The notes under the pieces: model-generated
The model's input: only the letters and a program-made list of their open reading frames with translations
Database searches by the model: none
Told to the model about the DNA's origin: nothing
Assembly (NCBI RefSeq): GCF_038622445.1
Contig: NZ_CP152019.1
Coordinates: 1,381,001 to 1,445,000, forward strand
Origin: Sporosarcina sp. FSL K6-1522
GTDB taxonomy: Bacteria > Bacillota > Bacilli > Bacillales_A > Planococcaceae
Direction of reading: 5' to 3'
DNA: 64,000 bases
Part shown: positions 9,145 to 17,668 of the stretch, one piece after another
How the letters are laid out: each line of letters starts with the position of its first letter
How positions within the stretch are numbered: position 1 is the stretch's first letter
Translations under genes and position numbers: made by a program

Positions 9145-9380
9145 AGGAGGTCAATGACATAGTACAATTTGATAGTGGAGAGTGGTCTCCAACGATGGAA
9201 GCTGTTTTCGCAAAGATACGAGAGGGTGGGGAAAGAAGAGGGATAGAATAAGGGTTAGAGCAAGGCGAAAGGAAAGTTGTGCTGGAGATGCTGAAAAAAG
9301 GATTTACCATTGATGTTATTGCGGAGGTAACGCAGTTAGATCAAGAAAAGATTGCGGAACTGAGAGCGACGCTTCAATAA
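9143..9380 (+). pseudogene. tandem duplicate of the Rpn C-terminal cassette (fragment)
   Basis: This repeats 8883-9144 at an offset of 260 bp. The first 110 bases are nearly identical and include the AAAGGAGGT ribosome binding site (9143-9151), but the start ATG has become ATA (9159-9161). The stop TAA after GGIE-type sequence is kept at 9249-9251. Beyond it the frame is open to TAA 9378, but the tail differs: it has lost eight residues of the GxxQG repeat and its end (LDQEKIAELRATLQ) resembles the second Rpn locus more than copy 1. It looks like an extra, partly recombined tail. Confidence 0.7.
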
Positions 9381-9484
9381 TAGAAAGTGGCTGCAGGACG
9401 CAGCGAACTTAGAATGCTTTTCTTTCGGTTGCACAAACAGTGATGGTGGTGGGTGCCAGGCTATTGAAACAATTCGCGTCCTTT

Positions 9485-9516
9485 CATGAATTGTGGCAAT
9501 GCCTGGCTCCTGCCTT
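9485..9516. repeat. direct repeat, copy 1
   Basis: The segment CATGAATTGT-GGCAATG-CCTGGCTCC plus a following CTTT recurs with few changes at 14013-14045. A GCCAGGC at about 9457 can pair with GCCTGGC at about 9501. The whole interval 9381-9536 has no gene; it also has a GCACAAAC segment like the terminator after the second Rpn locus. Confidence 0.5.
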
Positions 9517-9536
9517 TGTCTGAAGGACTGTTATCG

Positions 9537-10292
9537 TCAAATATAATACGTAAAATCCTCGGGAAGAACACGTTTTAAAAATTGCTGTGTGCGTTCTTCT
9601 TTTGGATTGACGAAAATATCCTGTGGCGAACCTTCTTCTACAACGACGCCGCGATCCATGAAAATCACTTTGTTGGCGACATCTTTGGCGAAGGACATTT
9701 CATGCGTGACAACTAACATGGTGGTGCCTTCACTGGCGATATTTTTCATGACGGTTAACACTTCGCCAACGAGTTCGGGATCGAGTGCCGATGTGGGTTC
9801 ATCGAACAAAATGATGTCGGGATTGAGGGCGACGGCTCTGGCAATACCGACACGTTGCTGTTGGCCACCTGATAATTCGCTTGGATAGGCGTCATACTTC
9901 TCGGAAAGGCCTACTTTGGTCAAGGCTTGTTTGCCGATTTCATTGGCCTCTGCTTTTGAAATTTTCCTGCCGATAATCAATCCTTCTGTGACATTTTCCA
10001 AAGCGGTTTTATTGTTAAATAAGTTGTAGTTTTGGAAGACGAAGGCGATTTTTTGACGAATGCCATGGATTTGTTTTTTAGATGCGGTTTTCAAATCAAC
10101 GTCAATGTCGCCGAAAATAGCCTGCCCTTGATCAGCCTTTTCGAGAAAGTTCAAGCATCTGAGCAAGGTAGTTTTGCCGGAGCCACTCGGGCCGAGTATG
10201 ACAACAACATCTCCCTTATCGATAGAGATGTCGACGCCTTTTAAAATTTCGTTTTTCCCAAAGGATTTATGCACATTTTTAACATTTAACAT
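9537..10292 (-). CDS. polar amino-acid (cystine-type) ABC transporter ATP-binding protein
   Basis: A 251-residue ABC ATPase of the GlnQ/TcyC/TcyN class. It has Walker [10 protein letters not shown], the ABC signature LSGGQQQR, Walker [14 protein letters not shown] and the switch His in VVTHEMSF. It energises uptake through the two adjoining permeases. Shine-Dalgarno GGAGGGG precedes the ATG. It is the last gene of a minus-strand operon (flavoprotein, binding protein, two permeases, ATPase). L-cystine or a related sulfur compound is the likely cargo because of the sulfur context; other polar amino acids remain possible. Confidence 0.92.
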   Translation of the reverse strand: MLNVKNVHKSFGKNEILKGVDISIDKGDVVVILGPSGSGKTTLLRCLNFLEKADQGQAIFGDIDVDLKTASKKQIHGIRQKIAFVFQNYNLFNNKTALENVTEGLIIGRKISKAEANEIGKQALTKVGLSEKYDAYPSELSGGQQQRVGIARAVALNPDIILFDEPTSALDPELVGEVLTVMKNIASEGTTMLVVTHEMSFAKDVANKVIFMDRGVVVEEGSPQDIFVNPKEERTQQFLKRVLPEDFTYYI

Positions 10293-10307
10293 AATCGTAC
10301 CCCTCCA

Positions 10308-11021
10308 TTAAGCTGTTGCCGGCTTATATTTACTCAAGCGCTTCTCGTACAATTTAAAGGCGTATTCAACCAAACTACATAAAATCAAGTAAACGAGAAA
10401 GATATCGATGTATGCTTCGACATAGTTGTAGCCGACATTTGCGGCGACTTTGGCGCGTAATGTGATTTCTTGCAAGGACATGGCGTAGCCCAAAGAAGTC
10501 GCTTTTATCAAGTTAACGGTTGCGGTACAAATATTGGGTAATGCGACAACGAGCGCTTGTGGAATGATAATTCGGCGAAAGGCCTGCACATTCGTTAATC
10601 CGACAGATTGCGCGGCTTCCAGTTGCCCTTTATTGACGGTGCTCAACGCGGAGCGGAATACTTCAATGAGAACGGCCGTCGTGTTGAATGAAAAGACGAT
10701 GAAAGCATACCAAATTGGGTGAATATCATAGACATTGATGCCGATGTCGAACTTCGTAAAAAACGATGTAAGCAATAAAGGCACACTGCTGTAAACGATG
10801 AAAATTTGAATGATAATCGGTGTTCCACGCACAAATGACACATAGACTTGCGCAAAACGATGCAATACGGGAATGCGATTAATGCGTGTGAGTGCCAATA
10901 GAAACCCGGCTGGCAACGCGATGAGTAAGGAGATAACCGTTACGACTAATGCGATGGGAACTCCTGACAATGCCACGAAAAATGTATCCCATAAAAACTT
11001 GTAATTTAACCCCTCTGACAT
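10308..11021 (-). CDS. amino-acid ABC transporter permease
   Basis: A 237-residue HisM/GlnP-type permease with about five TM helices and the conserved EAA loop (GQLEAAQSVGL ... IIIPQAL). It starts at ATG behind AAGGAGGTG. It presumably forms a heterodimer with the permease just upstream; the two share the same architecture but are clearly diverged. Binding-protein-dependent import across the cytoplasmic membrane is the family role. Confidence 0.92.
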   Translation of the reverse strand: MSEGLNYKFLWDTFFVALSGVPIALVVTVISLLIALPAGFLLALTRINRIPVLHRFAQVYVSFVRGTPIIIQIFIVYSSVPLLLTSFFTKFDIGINVYDIHPIWYAFIVFSFNTTAVLIEVFRSALSTVNKGQLEAAQSVGLTNVQAFRRIIIPQALVVALPNICTATVNLIKATSLGYAMSLQEITLRAKVAANVGYNYVEAYIDIFLVYLILCSLVEYAFKLYEKRLSKYKPATA

Positions 11022-11033
11022 GTTCCCACCTCC

Positions 11034-11741
11034 TTACGTCGTTTTAACGGCTTGTTTGCCTTTGCCGAATACTTTTTCTAGTTTCAAGAAGAACTGTTCA
11101 ATGGCAATGGACAGCACCCAGTAAATAATCGCTAATGCCAAGAAAATCTCTAATGTATGGGCATTGAAGTTACTTGCGATGATCAAGTTCGCCTTCCCGA
11201 CAACGTCAATTAAGCCGATTGTGTAGGCTAGAGACCCCTCTTGCAGTACAGCGAGTAAGCTATTGCCAAAGTTCGGCAAGGCGACAACGAATGCTTGTGG
11301 TAGAATAATGCGCCTAAAAGCTTGTATCGGACTTAAGCCGACACTGACCGCTGCTTCGAATTGACCTTTGTCAACGGATTGATAGGCAGAGCGCATCACC
11401 TCAGACATAGCGGCTGCAAACTGTAGTGTGAATGTAATGACCACGAACACAACGGTGTTTACATTATTAAGGTCCAACCCGAAGTTCTCCCCAATTGCAG
11501 GAATGCCATAATAGACGAGAAAGAGGAGAACGATGGACGGCGTACATCTTAAAATGGTTGTATAGCCATTCGCTGTTTTTTGTGCGAGTTTACTGTTACT
11601 TAATTTTGCCGCCGCTAGGACAAATCCAAGGAGCGTGCCGAATAGTACGGATAGCCCCGCGACGAGGAACGTCATCTTTAAAAAAGGGAGTAGTACGGGG
11701 ATGGACTCCCATATATACGATGCGTCAAAATACTTTTCCAT
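11034..11741 (-). CDS. amino-acid ABC transporter permease
   Basis: A 235-residue HisM/GlnP-type permease with the EAA loop GQFEAAVSVGL and RRIILPQA, followed at once by the second permease. Shine-Dalgarno GGGAGTGAG precedes the ATG. Two consecutive, non-identical permeases resemble the TcyL-TcyM pair of Bacillus cystine transporters. A 13-bp hairpin separates it from the binding-protein gene. Confidence 0.92.
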   Translation of the reverse strand: MEKYFDASYIWESIPVLLPFLKMTFLVAGLSVLFGTLLGFVLAAAKLSNSKLAQKTANGYTTILRCTPSIVLLFLVYYGIPAIGENFGLDLNNVNTVVFVVITFTLQFAAAMSEVMRSAYQSVDKGQFEAAVSVGLSPIQAFRRIILPQAFVVALPNFGNSLLAVLQEGSLAYTIGLIDVVGKANLIIASNFNAHTLEIFLALAIIYWVLSIAIEQFFLKLEKVFGKGKQAVKTT

Positions 11742-11761
11742 ATTCTCACTCCCTGTATGGG

Positions 11762-11798
11762 AAAGGCTGTTGAGAGGATTGCTCGCTCAACAGCCTTT
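11762..11798 (-). other. intercistronic hairpin between binding-protein and permease genes
   Basis: A perfect 13-bp inverted repeat (11762-11774 with 11786-11798) with an 11-nt loop and no T-run. Hairpins in this position of binding-protein operons usually give partial termination or 3'-end protection, so that the binding protein is made in excess of the membrane parts. Confidence 0.7.
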
Positions 11799-11804
11799 CG
11801 CCCG

Positions 11805-12659
11805 TTATCTTTCTACTGCTTCCAATACTTCAAATAGATCTCTTCCATAAAATTCAGTGCTCAATTCGTTCGTTTTTTTGTCTTCTTTGATCTGTATAAT
11901 CACTTTGTCGTAAGCATCCGCAAAATCCTGCTCTTTTTTGTTAAAGAGCGGCCACGTTTTGATGACAGCAAATTCGTTGTAGACGACATCATCGACAAGA
12001 TTATGATACGGCCCATCTTCGGCAGTGACTTGCTTTTCAAAAGGTCCTTCAATCATAACCCCACCATCTACACGTCCTTCGTTGACCCATTGAACGACAT
12101 CGACAGAGAATGCATCTCCTGCTTTGAGTTGAACTTTATTATCCGGATTGGCTGTGTTGTATTCGTCGATAATCGTGTATTGGGCGTTGTTCGCCGCAAT
12201 CGGAGCTAATGAAAAACCAGCGGATGCGAAATCGGCCAACGTTTGAATACCTGCATTTTCTTTCGCCAATACAAGGCCGGCACTGCTTAAGCCAATGAAT
12301 TCTGTCGGGAAGATGAATTTCTCTGTTCTTTCCTCTGTCCAGAACGCATTTTTAATACCTACCTGATATTTCCCTTGTTCCACACCGACTAATAGGTCAT
12401 CGCTTGTCGTTCCGACGAACTCAAATTCGTAGTCTGGTAGCAATTCATCGACCAATTTCATCACTTCGACGTCGTAACCTGTGGCGTTTCCTTTGTCATC
12501 TGTCCAGGACATCGGCTTTGTCGATTGGTCGTAGGCCACTTTTATCGTGCGAACATCCGTATCGGAATCAGCTGCATTTCCTGAACTGCAGCCTGCTAAA
12601 ATGGCAACGAGTGCTAAACCGACGGCGGCAAGTTTTGTATATTTTTTCTTTTTCATCAT
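11805..12659 (-). CDS. amino-acid (cystine-type) ABC transporter substrate-binding lipoprotein
   Basis: A 284-residue extracellular binding protein of the SBP_bac_3 family, anchored by a lipidated Cys. The N-terminus is lysine-rich, then hydrophobic, ending in the lipobox LAGC. AAAGGAGATG lies just before two adjacent ATGs; an ATG further upstream (12719) would bury the signal peptide and overlap the preceding gene. It delivers substrate to the two permeases. It has high similarity of design to TcyJ/TcyK; the exact ligand cannot be read from the sequence. Confidence 0.9.
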   Translation of the reverse strand: MMKKKKYTKLAAVGLALVAILAGCSSGNAADSDTDVRTIKVAYDQSTKPMSWTDDKGNATGYDVEVMKLVDELLPDYEFEFVGTTSDDLLVGVEQGKYQVGIKNAFWTEERTEKFIFPTEFIGLSSAGLVLAKENAGIQTLADFASAGFSLAPIAANNAQYTIIDEYNTANPDNKVQLKAGDAFSVDVVQWVNEGRVDGGVMIEGPFEKQVTAEDGPYHNLVDDVVYNEFAVIKTWPLFNKKEQDFADAYDKVIIQIKEDKKTNELSTEFYGRDLFEVLEAVER

Positions 12660-12681
12660 GAACATCTCCTTTAGGTATGAG

Positions 12682-13854
12682 TTAGGCATGAACCGCGTTT
12701 TTCGCTTGATCTTGTTCAATGGCAGTGAGTGCTAGTTTTTTAATGGTCATATCGTCCATTGGTGGATTGTGCAACCCTGCGCGAACGTCGCGATAATAAC
12801 GTTGAAGGGGATTGCTACGTTGTAAGCTTTTTGCACCGACAATGCGCATCGCTTTGTCAACAATCGTCACGGCTGAATTGGTCACGGTATGTTTGACGAC
12901 ACCGATTTCATTGGTCAGAAGGGCTCTTCGGTCTTCATCGTCATAGGTTTCTGCCACACCATAGATGAGATGCCTTGCTTGGATTAAAGCCAAATCGATT
13001 TCGCCAATAAGCTGTTGGACATTCGGCAATTGGCTAATGGGCCCGTTTAGACTGTTTGGCTTATGGTTATTGGCAAAGTGAACGGCGTAATCACGTGCAG
13101 CTTGCGCAATGCCAAGATAGCACGCGGGAATGTGTAGCAACCAAGCGTTAATTTGCCCTCCACTAGGTGTTTCTGGAAGTTCAACGAGTTTCGACGCATC
13201 GACGGCGACATTGTTGAGTACAAGATCATGGCTGGCGGTTCCTTTCATTGAAATGACGTCCCATGTTTCTTCTATTGAAATACCGGCTAAATCTCGATGG
13301 AGTAGGAAGAAGCCGACGCGCTGTTGTTCTTCAATCCAGGCAGATGTTAGAAAATACGTTAAAACAGGGGAGGCGGTAGTGAAAATTTTGCGTCCTGTTA
13401 GCATCCAAGTGTCCCCTTTTTTGACGGCTGTTGTGCCAGGGCGCCCACCACGTGTAGGGCTTCCTGTTTGGGCTTCACTGACTGACCGATTGATTAATGC
13501 GCCATTTAGTACTTCGTTGGCGAAGAAATCTAGGTTGTCATCCGTCCATAACTTTCTCTCAAAAAGTTCACCAACAACGCCAAGGTTCCAACCGATAGAA
13601 AGGGCTGTGTTGGCATCATAGCTGGCAAGCGTTTCTTGGAGAAGCACCATATCATAGACGGAAAGCCCCTCGCCACCATAAGCAGTTGGCAGTGTGCTGC
13701 TTGTATAACCAATGTCCACTAGTGCCTGTATGTTGTCTTTCGGGAAGATAGATAGTTCATCAATTTGTGCTGCTGAGCTTTTGAATGTAGCTTCTTTCTC
13801 CTGCAGTTTTTGTAGCCACCGTTTCTGCCGTTCGGTTTTCGCGAATATGTTCAC
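12682..13854 (-). CDS. acyl-CoA dehydrogenase-fold flavoprotein, SfnB/DszC-like sulfur acquisition enzyme
   Basis: A 390-residue protein with the acyl-CoA dehydrogenase fold (PTAYGGEGLS and the TGRKIFTTASP region). The context points away from beta-oxidation: it is followed by a cystine-type ABC transporter and preceded by an FMN reductase under a SAM riboswitch. Enzymes of this fold (SfnB, DszC) act with a flavin reductase as two-component monooxygenases on sulfur compounds. That function is inferred. It starts at GTG 13854 with GGGGGAA eight bases upstream. It may have its own promoter at about 13933-13962. Confidence 0.7.
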   Translation of the reverse strand: MNIFAKTERQKRWLQKLQEKEATFKSSAAQIDELSIFPKDNIQALVDIGYTSSTLPTAYGGEGLSVYDMVLLQETLASYDANTALSIGWNLGVVGELFERKLWTDDNLDFFANEVLNGALINRSVSEAQTGSPTRGGRPGTTAVKKGDTWMLTGRKIFTTASPVLTYFLTSAWIEEQQRVGFFLLHRDLAGISIEETWDVISMKGTASHDLVLNNVAVDASKLVELPETPSGGQINAWLLHIPACYLGIAQAARDYAVHFANNHKPNSLNGPISQLPNVQQLIGEIDLALIQARHLIYGVAETYDDEDRRALLTNEIGVVKHTVTNSAVTIVDKAMRIVGAKSLQRSNPLQRYYRDVRAGLHNPPMDDMTIKKLALTAIEQDQAKNAVHA

Positions 13855-13932
13855 TGTGCATTCCCCCTTTTTTAGGTTAAAAGATCTTGAATTTATTATA
13901 TGTTAGTAATTCTTATTTGTTTACTAGGTTTT

Positions 13933-13962
13933 ATGATAAGCGAAGCCCAATTTAATTGTCAA
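13933..13962 (-). promoter_or_regulatory. candidate promoter for the flavoprotein-ABC transporter operon
   Basis: On the minus strand, TTGACA (complement of 13957-13962), an 18-nt spacer and TATCAT (complement of 13933-13938) form a good sigma-A promoter about 80 bp before the GTG start. It would let this operon be transcribed apart from the SAM-controlled reductase gene. Confidence 0.55.
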
Positions 13963-14012
13963 GAGGGCATTTGTTTATTTTTGAAAGAGTATGGAAATTG
14001 GAGAGTATTTGG

Positions 14013-14045
14013 CATGAATTGTAGCAGTGGCTGGCTCCCGTCTTT
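14013..14045. repeat. direct repeat, copy 2
   Basis: Matches 9485-9516 (CATGAATTGT, CTGGCTCC and CTTT positions conserved). The two copies lie in direct orientation at both ends of the flavoprotein-ABC transporter block. Confidence 0.5.
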
Positions 14046-14602
14046 TAACTGCGGACTAGTTGTGAAGCATTCCTCTTTAATTCGACCGTGTCTATCAATT
14101 CTTGTAACTGTGTATGGAGGCGAAGAGCACAATCCGCATCTGTAATGGGATTAGCGGATTGCTCCTTATCGATGCAAGAATTAATGAAATACACGCCTTG
14201 CGTCGAGCTTCCTTTCAAGTTATAAATTAGTGGCTTCAACGAATATTCAATCGCCAGCAAATGCGCCGAACTGCCACCAACCATGAGTGGTAAAACAGGT
14301 AAGCCGTTGAAGGCATGCTCAGGCAATAAATCAAAAAGTGACTTCAACACACCTGTATAAGACCCTTTGTAAACAGGCGAGGCGATGACAACCCCATTCG
14401 CATCCTCCACTTGCGCCACAATGTTTTGAATCGTAGGGCTATCGAAGCGCGCATAAACTAAATCTTCTGGTGGGATATCTGTAACAGAAATATAAGAGAC
14501 GGAGATCTCCTTTTTCTGTAGTGTTGATTCAATATACTGCAAGACAAGATCTGTTCTAGAAGGCATAAATGGACTCCCAGAAATCATGACGATTTTATGC
14601 AT
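14045..14602 (-). CDS. ssuE: NADPH-dependent FMN reductase, SsuE type
   Basis: A flavodoxin-fold reductase of 185 residues that reduces FMN with NAD(P)H and hands the FMNH2 to a partner monooxygenase. The phosphate-binding loop is ISGSPFMPSRT and ASPVYKGSYTG is the second family signature. The ATG at 14602 gives MHKIVMISGSP; an in-frame GTG lies 12 bases upstream. A SAM (S-box) riboswitch with terminator precedes it, so expression rises when SAM or methionine is scarce. The likely partner is the acyl-CoA-dehydrogenase-fold protein downstream. Confidence 0.85.
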   Translation of the reverse strand: MHKIVMISGSPFMPSRTDLVLQYIESTLQKKEISVSYISVTDIPPEDLVYARFDSPTIQNIVAQVEDANGVVIASPVYKGSYTGVLKSLFDLLPEHAFNGLPVLPLMVGGSSAHLLAIEYSLKPLIYNLKGSSTQGVYFINSCIDKEQSANPITDADCALRLHTQLQELIDTVELKRNASQLVRS

Positions 14603-14632
14603 CAAACAACCCACTTTCTTTTTTTATGTACG

Positions 14633-14665
14633 AAAAAATCCCTCTACTTTCATAGAAAGAGGGAT
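14633..14665 (-). terminator. SAM riboswitch terminator
   Basis: On the minus strand a 12-bp stem (ATCCCTCTTTCT with AGTAGAGGGAT, loop about ATGAA) is followed by TTTTTT at 14638-14633. It sits between the S-box aptamer and the reductase gene. Confidence 0.92.
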
Positions 14666-14682
14666 CGACTGTTGAGTGCGAT

Positions 14683-14787
14683 AGCTCTTATCTTTCAAGA
14701 ATGGACTCTTGCTGGAGGTAGCACCTTCCTGTCAAACAGAGGTTGCTGAAGCATCATCGGACCAGTCCCTACGCTTCTCTTGATAAG
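14683..14787 (-). ncRNA. SAM-I (S-box) riboswitch
   Basis: Read on the minus strand: P1 starts CTTATCAAGAG, followed by the core segments GGACTGGTCCGATGA, GCTTCAGCAACCT, AGGAAGGTGCTA and CCAGCAAGA, and closes with GATAAGAG. These are the diagnostic conserved parts of the S-box. Its own promoter reads TTGACA (complement of 14834-14839), 17 nt, TATTGT (complement of 14811-14816). The design is transcriptional: SAM bound gives termination before the reductase gene. Confidence 0.95.
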
Positions 14788-14839
14788 TAGATATAAAGTT
14801 GTTGGAATTAACAATATAGTATGTCTTTATGGTTGTCAA

Positions 14840-15242
14840 GGTTAAAGTTTAGTATTTTAATAGGGATAGTTTAAATGACGGCGTGTGGTGGATGAACCCA
14901 TTCCAAAACTATTCAACTTCAATGGCCTGGTATCCAACTTTCACTACTTTATGTCCAAGATTTAATTTTGTAGGAATTATAATGGTATTAAAAAGCTACT
15001 GTCTAACTAGATTTGTCTGTCATATACCAGAAACACTACCTAGCTTAAATATCATATTTGAGAGCCAAAAAGGGGTTAAATATAATTTTTGTTTTTAGGG
15101 TACAATTTACAGCTCTTTTCTTCTGTTATATGCTTGGTATAGGAAGGGACGTCTCACTCCTTCATTACCGAAAACGAGCACTACTATAGATAAATTACAC
15201 CTTGGAGAATGCATCATTACTTTGGAAAAAGGATGTGTTGAG
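14840..15242. other. gene-poor AT-rich interval
   Basis: About 400 bp between the S-box promoter and the second Rpn locus. I find no convincing gene. The longest open stretch (14883-15098) has no ribosome binding site and an unnatural composition. A weak -10 (TACAAT near 15101) may serve the Rpn gene. Confidence 0.5.
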
Positions 15243-16112
15243 ATGGCTGTAATGACATGTGTGAAAGAATCTTCAATGCCTTATCATACGGCAATGATGG
15301 TTCGAAAAAAGAAGAAAACGTATGTGAAGCATGACCAGATATTTAAAGAACTGATTCACAATTTCTTTATAGAGTTTCTGGACGTGTTTTTTCCAGAGGT
15401 TCATGCAGGAATCGATTTCAAGTCGATCAAACCGCTATCTGAAGAGTTGTATACGGATTTGATCAAAGGTGAAAATCGACGAGTTGACATTATCATTGAA
15501 GCAAAGTTGAAAGGTACAGATACACTCATTATTGTTCATGTGGAGCCGCAAAGTACATATCAAGAGGACTTTCATAAGCGGATGTATTTGTATTTCAGTT
15601 TGCTTTATAACAAATACAGAAAGTCCATTTTGCCGATTGCGATTTTTAGTTATGATGGCAAACATACGGAATATGATCAATTTACGATGGAGTTTTCATT
15701 CTTTCATGTGCTGACTTTTAACTTTCTGATGCTCGAATTAAAGAAGAAAAACTGGCGGGATTACACCAAGTCAGACAATCCAGTAGCAGCGGCATTGTTT
15801 GGGAAAATGGGCTATCGGAAAGAGGATAAGGTACAGATAAAGCTGGAGTTTTTGAAAATGCTCGTTAGGATGCAATTGGACCCAGCACGTACAAGGTTCG
15901 TCAACGATTTCTTTGAACAATATTTGAAACTAGATGACGAAGAGGAGGAAGAGCTGATGCAAGAAGTTATCCGATTGGAGAGCGAAGGTGAAATCAAGTT
16001 CACGCAGTTGCCAAATTATTGGGAGGAGAGAGGGATTCGGAAGGGGATAGAACAAGGTATAGTAGAGGGGAAAAAGGAAGTCGTGCTGGAGATGTTGAAA
16101 GAAGGCATTTAG
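15243..16112 (+). CDS. Rpn-family PD-(D/E)XK nuclease / putative transposase, second locus, C-terminal tail cut by a stop
   Basis: A 289-residue paralogue of the gene at 8053. The motif is clear: RRVDIIIEA then HVEPQS. It starts at ATG 15243 (AAAAGGA upstream); an in-frame TTG at 15222 is possible. It ends at TAG 16110-16112, but the frame stays open for another 23 codons to TAG 16182, ending EELRETLQ, the family's usual C-terminus. An internal AGGAGG (15943-15948) precedes an in-frame ATG at 15957 (EEELMQEV). So this locus repeats both oddities of the first: a stop in the tail and an internal start. Confidence 0.78.
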   Translation: MAVMTCVKESSMPYHTAMMVRKKKKTYVKHDQIFKELIHNFFIEFLDVFFPEVHAGIDFKSIKPLSEELYTDLIKGENRRVDIIIEAKLKGTDTLIIVHVEPQSTYQEDFHKRMYLYFSLLYNKYRKSILPIAIFSYDGKHTEYDQFTMEFSFFHVLTFNFLMLELKKKNWRDYTKSDNPVAAALFGKMGYRKEDKVQIKLEFLKMLVRMQLDPARTRFVNDFFEQYLKLDDEEEEELMQEVIRLESEGEIKFTQLPNYWEERGIRKGIEQGIVEGKKEVVLEMLKEGI

Positions 16113-16212
16113 TTGGAGGTAATTACCAAGGTGACGCATTTAGATCAAGAAAAGATTGAAGAACTGCGAGAAACGCTTCAATAGAGAGTAGTATAGTTAC
16201 AACTGCAATTTG

Positions 16213-16257
16213 AAAAGCACAAACGGTGTCCATACCAGACACCGTTTGTGCTTTTTT
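16213..16257 (+). terminator. terminator after the second Rpn locus
   Basis: A perfect 18-bp inverted repeat (16213-16230 with 16238-16255) ending in a T-run. Confidence 0.9.
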
Positions 16258-16287
16258 CAGGTGAGTGTTTTTGCACCAGGCTCCCTC

Positions 16288-17412
16288 TCATGACATCAAG
16301 TTCCGATACCGCATCTGAATCTCTTGACGAGGCTCCGTACCGTATTCCTGTCGTAGCATCTTTTCCAGCGTACTATAGTACTCCTTCACCTTCGCTCTAT
16401 TCCCAATCGAGTCATATAACTGCATCAACTTATAGTAAATCTCATCGACATGCGGATACAAGGTTTGGGCACGTAAATACAACGTAATCAGCTCAGGATA
16501 CTGCTTTTGCACCTGTAAAAACTTCGCAATTGTAAACAACTGTGTAAACCAAACCACGCGCAAGCGCTCTCGTTCACCTTCCGCCCATAGATAATCTTCA
16601 GCTGCCAAATAATCGCCACGATAGGTGTCGAGTAACGAACGATGCTGTTGATATGTCTCTTCTGTGATACTTGGCAAATCTCTTATGCTGTTTTCCCACT
16701 CGTCGACCTCAAACTTCACATCATTCAAATCGAGTCGATACCCGCTGTCATGATTCACGATGACAATATTAAAGTCCAAGGAAGAAATCGTCTTCCGAAT
16801 TTGGTAGATAGTACTATACAACTGCATGAAACCTCTCTCTGAATCAATTTCAGGCCAGAACAGTTCGAGCAACAAATCTTTTCGCACAATTGTTCCCCGG
16901 TGATGCAGTAAAAAAGCAAATACACCACGTACCTTTGATGTTCGCCAGCGTGTAGGAATTTCCTCAGGAACCTCTCCGTCCCAGACAAACGACAGCGATT
17001 GAAACGCACATACCATAGCTGTTTTCGGTACAATCGTCGGTACTGCAATCGGTCGTATCTCCTTCGATACTCGTTGAAACGTACTCGCCAACCGTTCGCG
17101 CTGAACAGGCTTCACAATGTAATCAATGGCATGAAGTTCAAAAGCTTTCACCGCATACTCATTGAAAGCCGTGACAAAAACAATACGTGTATCCGGCAAT
17201 AACAGCTGCACACGCTCAGCAAGCATAATGCCATTGAACTCTGGCATTTCAATATCAAGAAACACAAGACTTGGCTTTTTCCGGAGCACTGCCTTTAAGC
17301 CCTCATGTGGATTTGTATAGGTCCCCACGACCTTGACATCAGACACTTCCAACAGCAACTTCTCTAAATAATGAAGCGCAAGATACTCATCGTCTATTAA
17401 AATTACATCCAT
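16288..17412 (-). CDS. orphan response regulator with winged-helix and BTAD domains (SARP-like)
   Basis: A 374-residue protein. REC domain at about 1-120 with acidic pocket DDE (7-9), phosphoacceptor Asp53 in FLDIEMPE and conserved Lys in IVKPV. An OmpR/SARP-type winged helix follows (about 150-235, RKDLLLELFWPE, SGYRLDLNDV), then a bacterial transcriptional activation domain with TPR-like repeats (about 240-370). No histidine kinase adjoins it. It is transcribed away from the sortase-adhesin pair, which it may regulate; that is only suggested by position. Start ATG behind GAGGGA. Confidence 0.88.
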   Translation of the reverse strand: MDVILIDDEYLALHYLEKLLLEVSDVKVVGTYTNPHEGLKAVLRKKPSLVFLDIEMPEFNGIMLAERVQLLLPDTRIVFVTAFNEYAVKAFELHAIDYIVKPVQRERLASTFQRVSKEIRPIAVPTIVPKTAMVCAFQSLSFVWDGEVPEEIPTRWRTSKVRGVFAFLLHHRGTIVRKDLLLELFWPEIDSERGFMQLYSTIYQIRKTISSLDFNIVIVNHDSGYRLDLNDVKFEVDEWENSIRDLPSITEETYQQHRSLLDTYRGDYLAAEDYLWAEGERERLRVVWFTQLFTIAKFLQVQKQYPELITLYLRAQTLYPHVDEIYYKLMQLYDSIGNRAKVKEYYSTLEKMLRQEYGTEPRQEIQMRYRNLMS

Positions 17413-17668
17413 GTCAAAAGTCCCTCTTTTCGTCGAAATCTATTTCCATTCTACCAAATATGACCTTATATAGTGTCTTTAGATACACTTCGTATGTAAT
17501 TGTTGGTAATATGTACTGGGTTTAAGTTGTTTCTATTAAGATATGTACAGTTTTTGTATAGGTTGCTCCATTACAATTACAGAAGATGAGTGAAGTATAC
17601 ATGTCTAGCTGTCGTTTGTCGATTAGTAGAATAGCAAAGGTGAACAGATAGGAAAGGATGACAAAACA

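Noticed and set aside
8053..9380. Sequencing error as the cause of the TAA in the first Rpn gene
   Set aside because: The same TAA is present in both tandem copies, which differ elsewhere, so a base-call error is unlikely.
14883..15098. 71-residue open frame upstream of the second Rpn locus
   Set aside because: No ribosome binding site, and AT-rich sequence with a residue composition unlike the true genes here.
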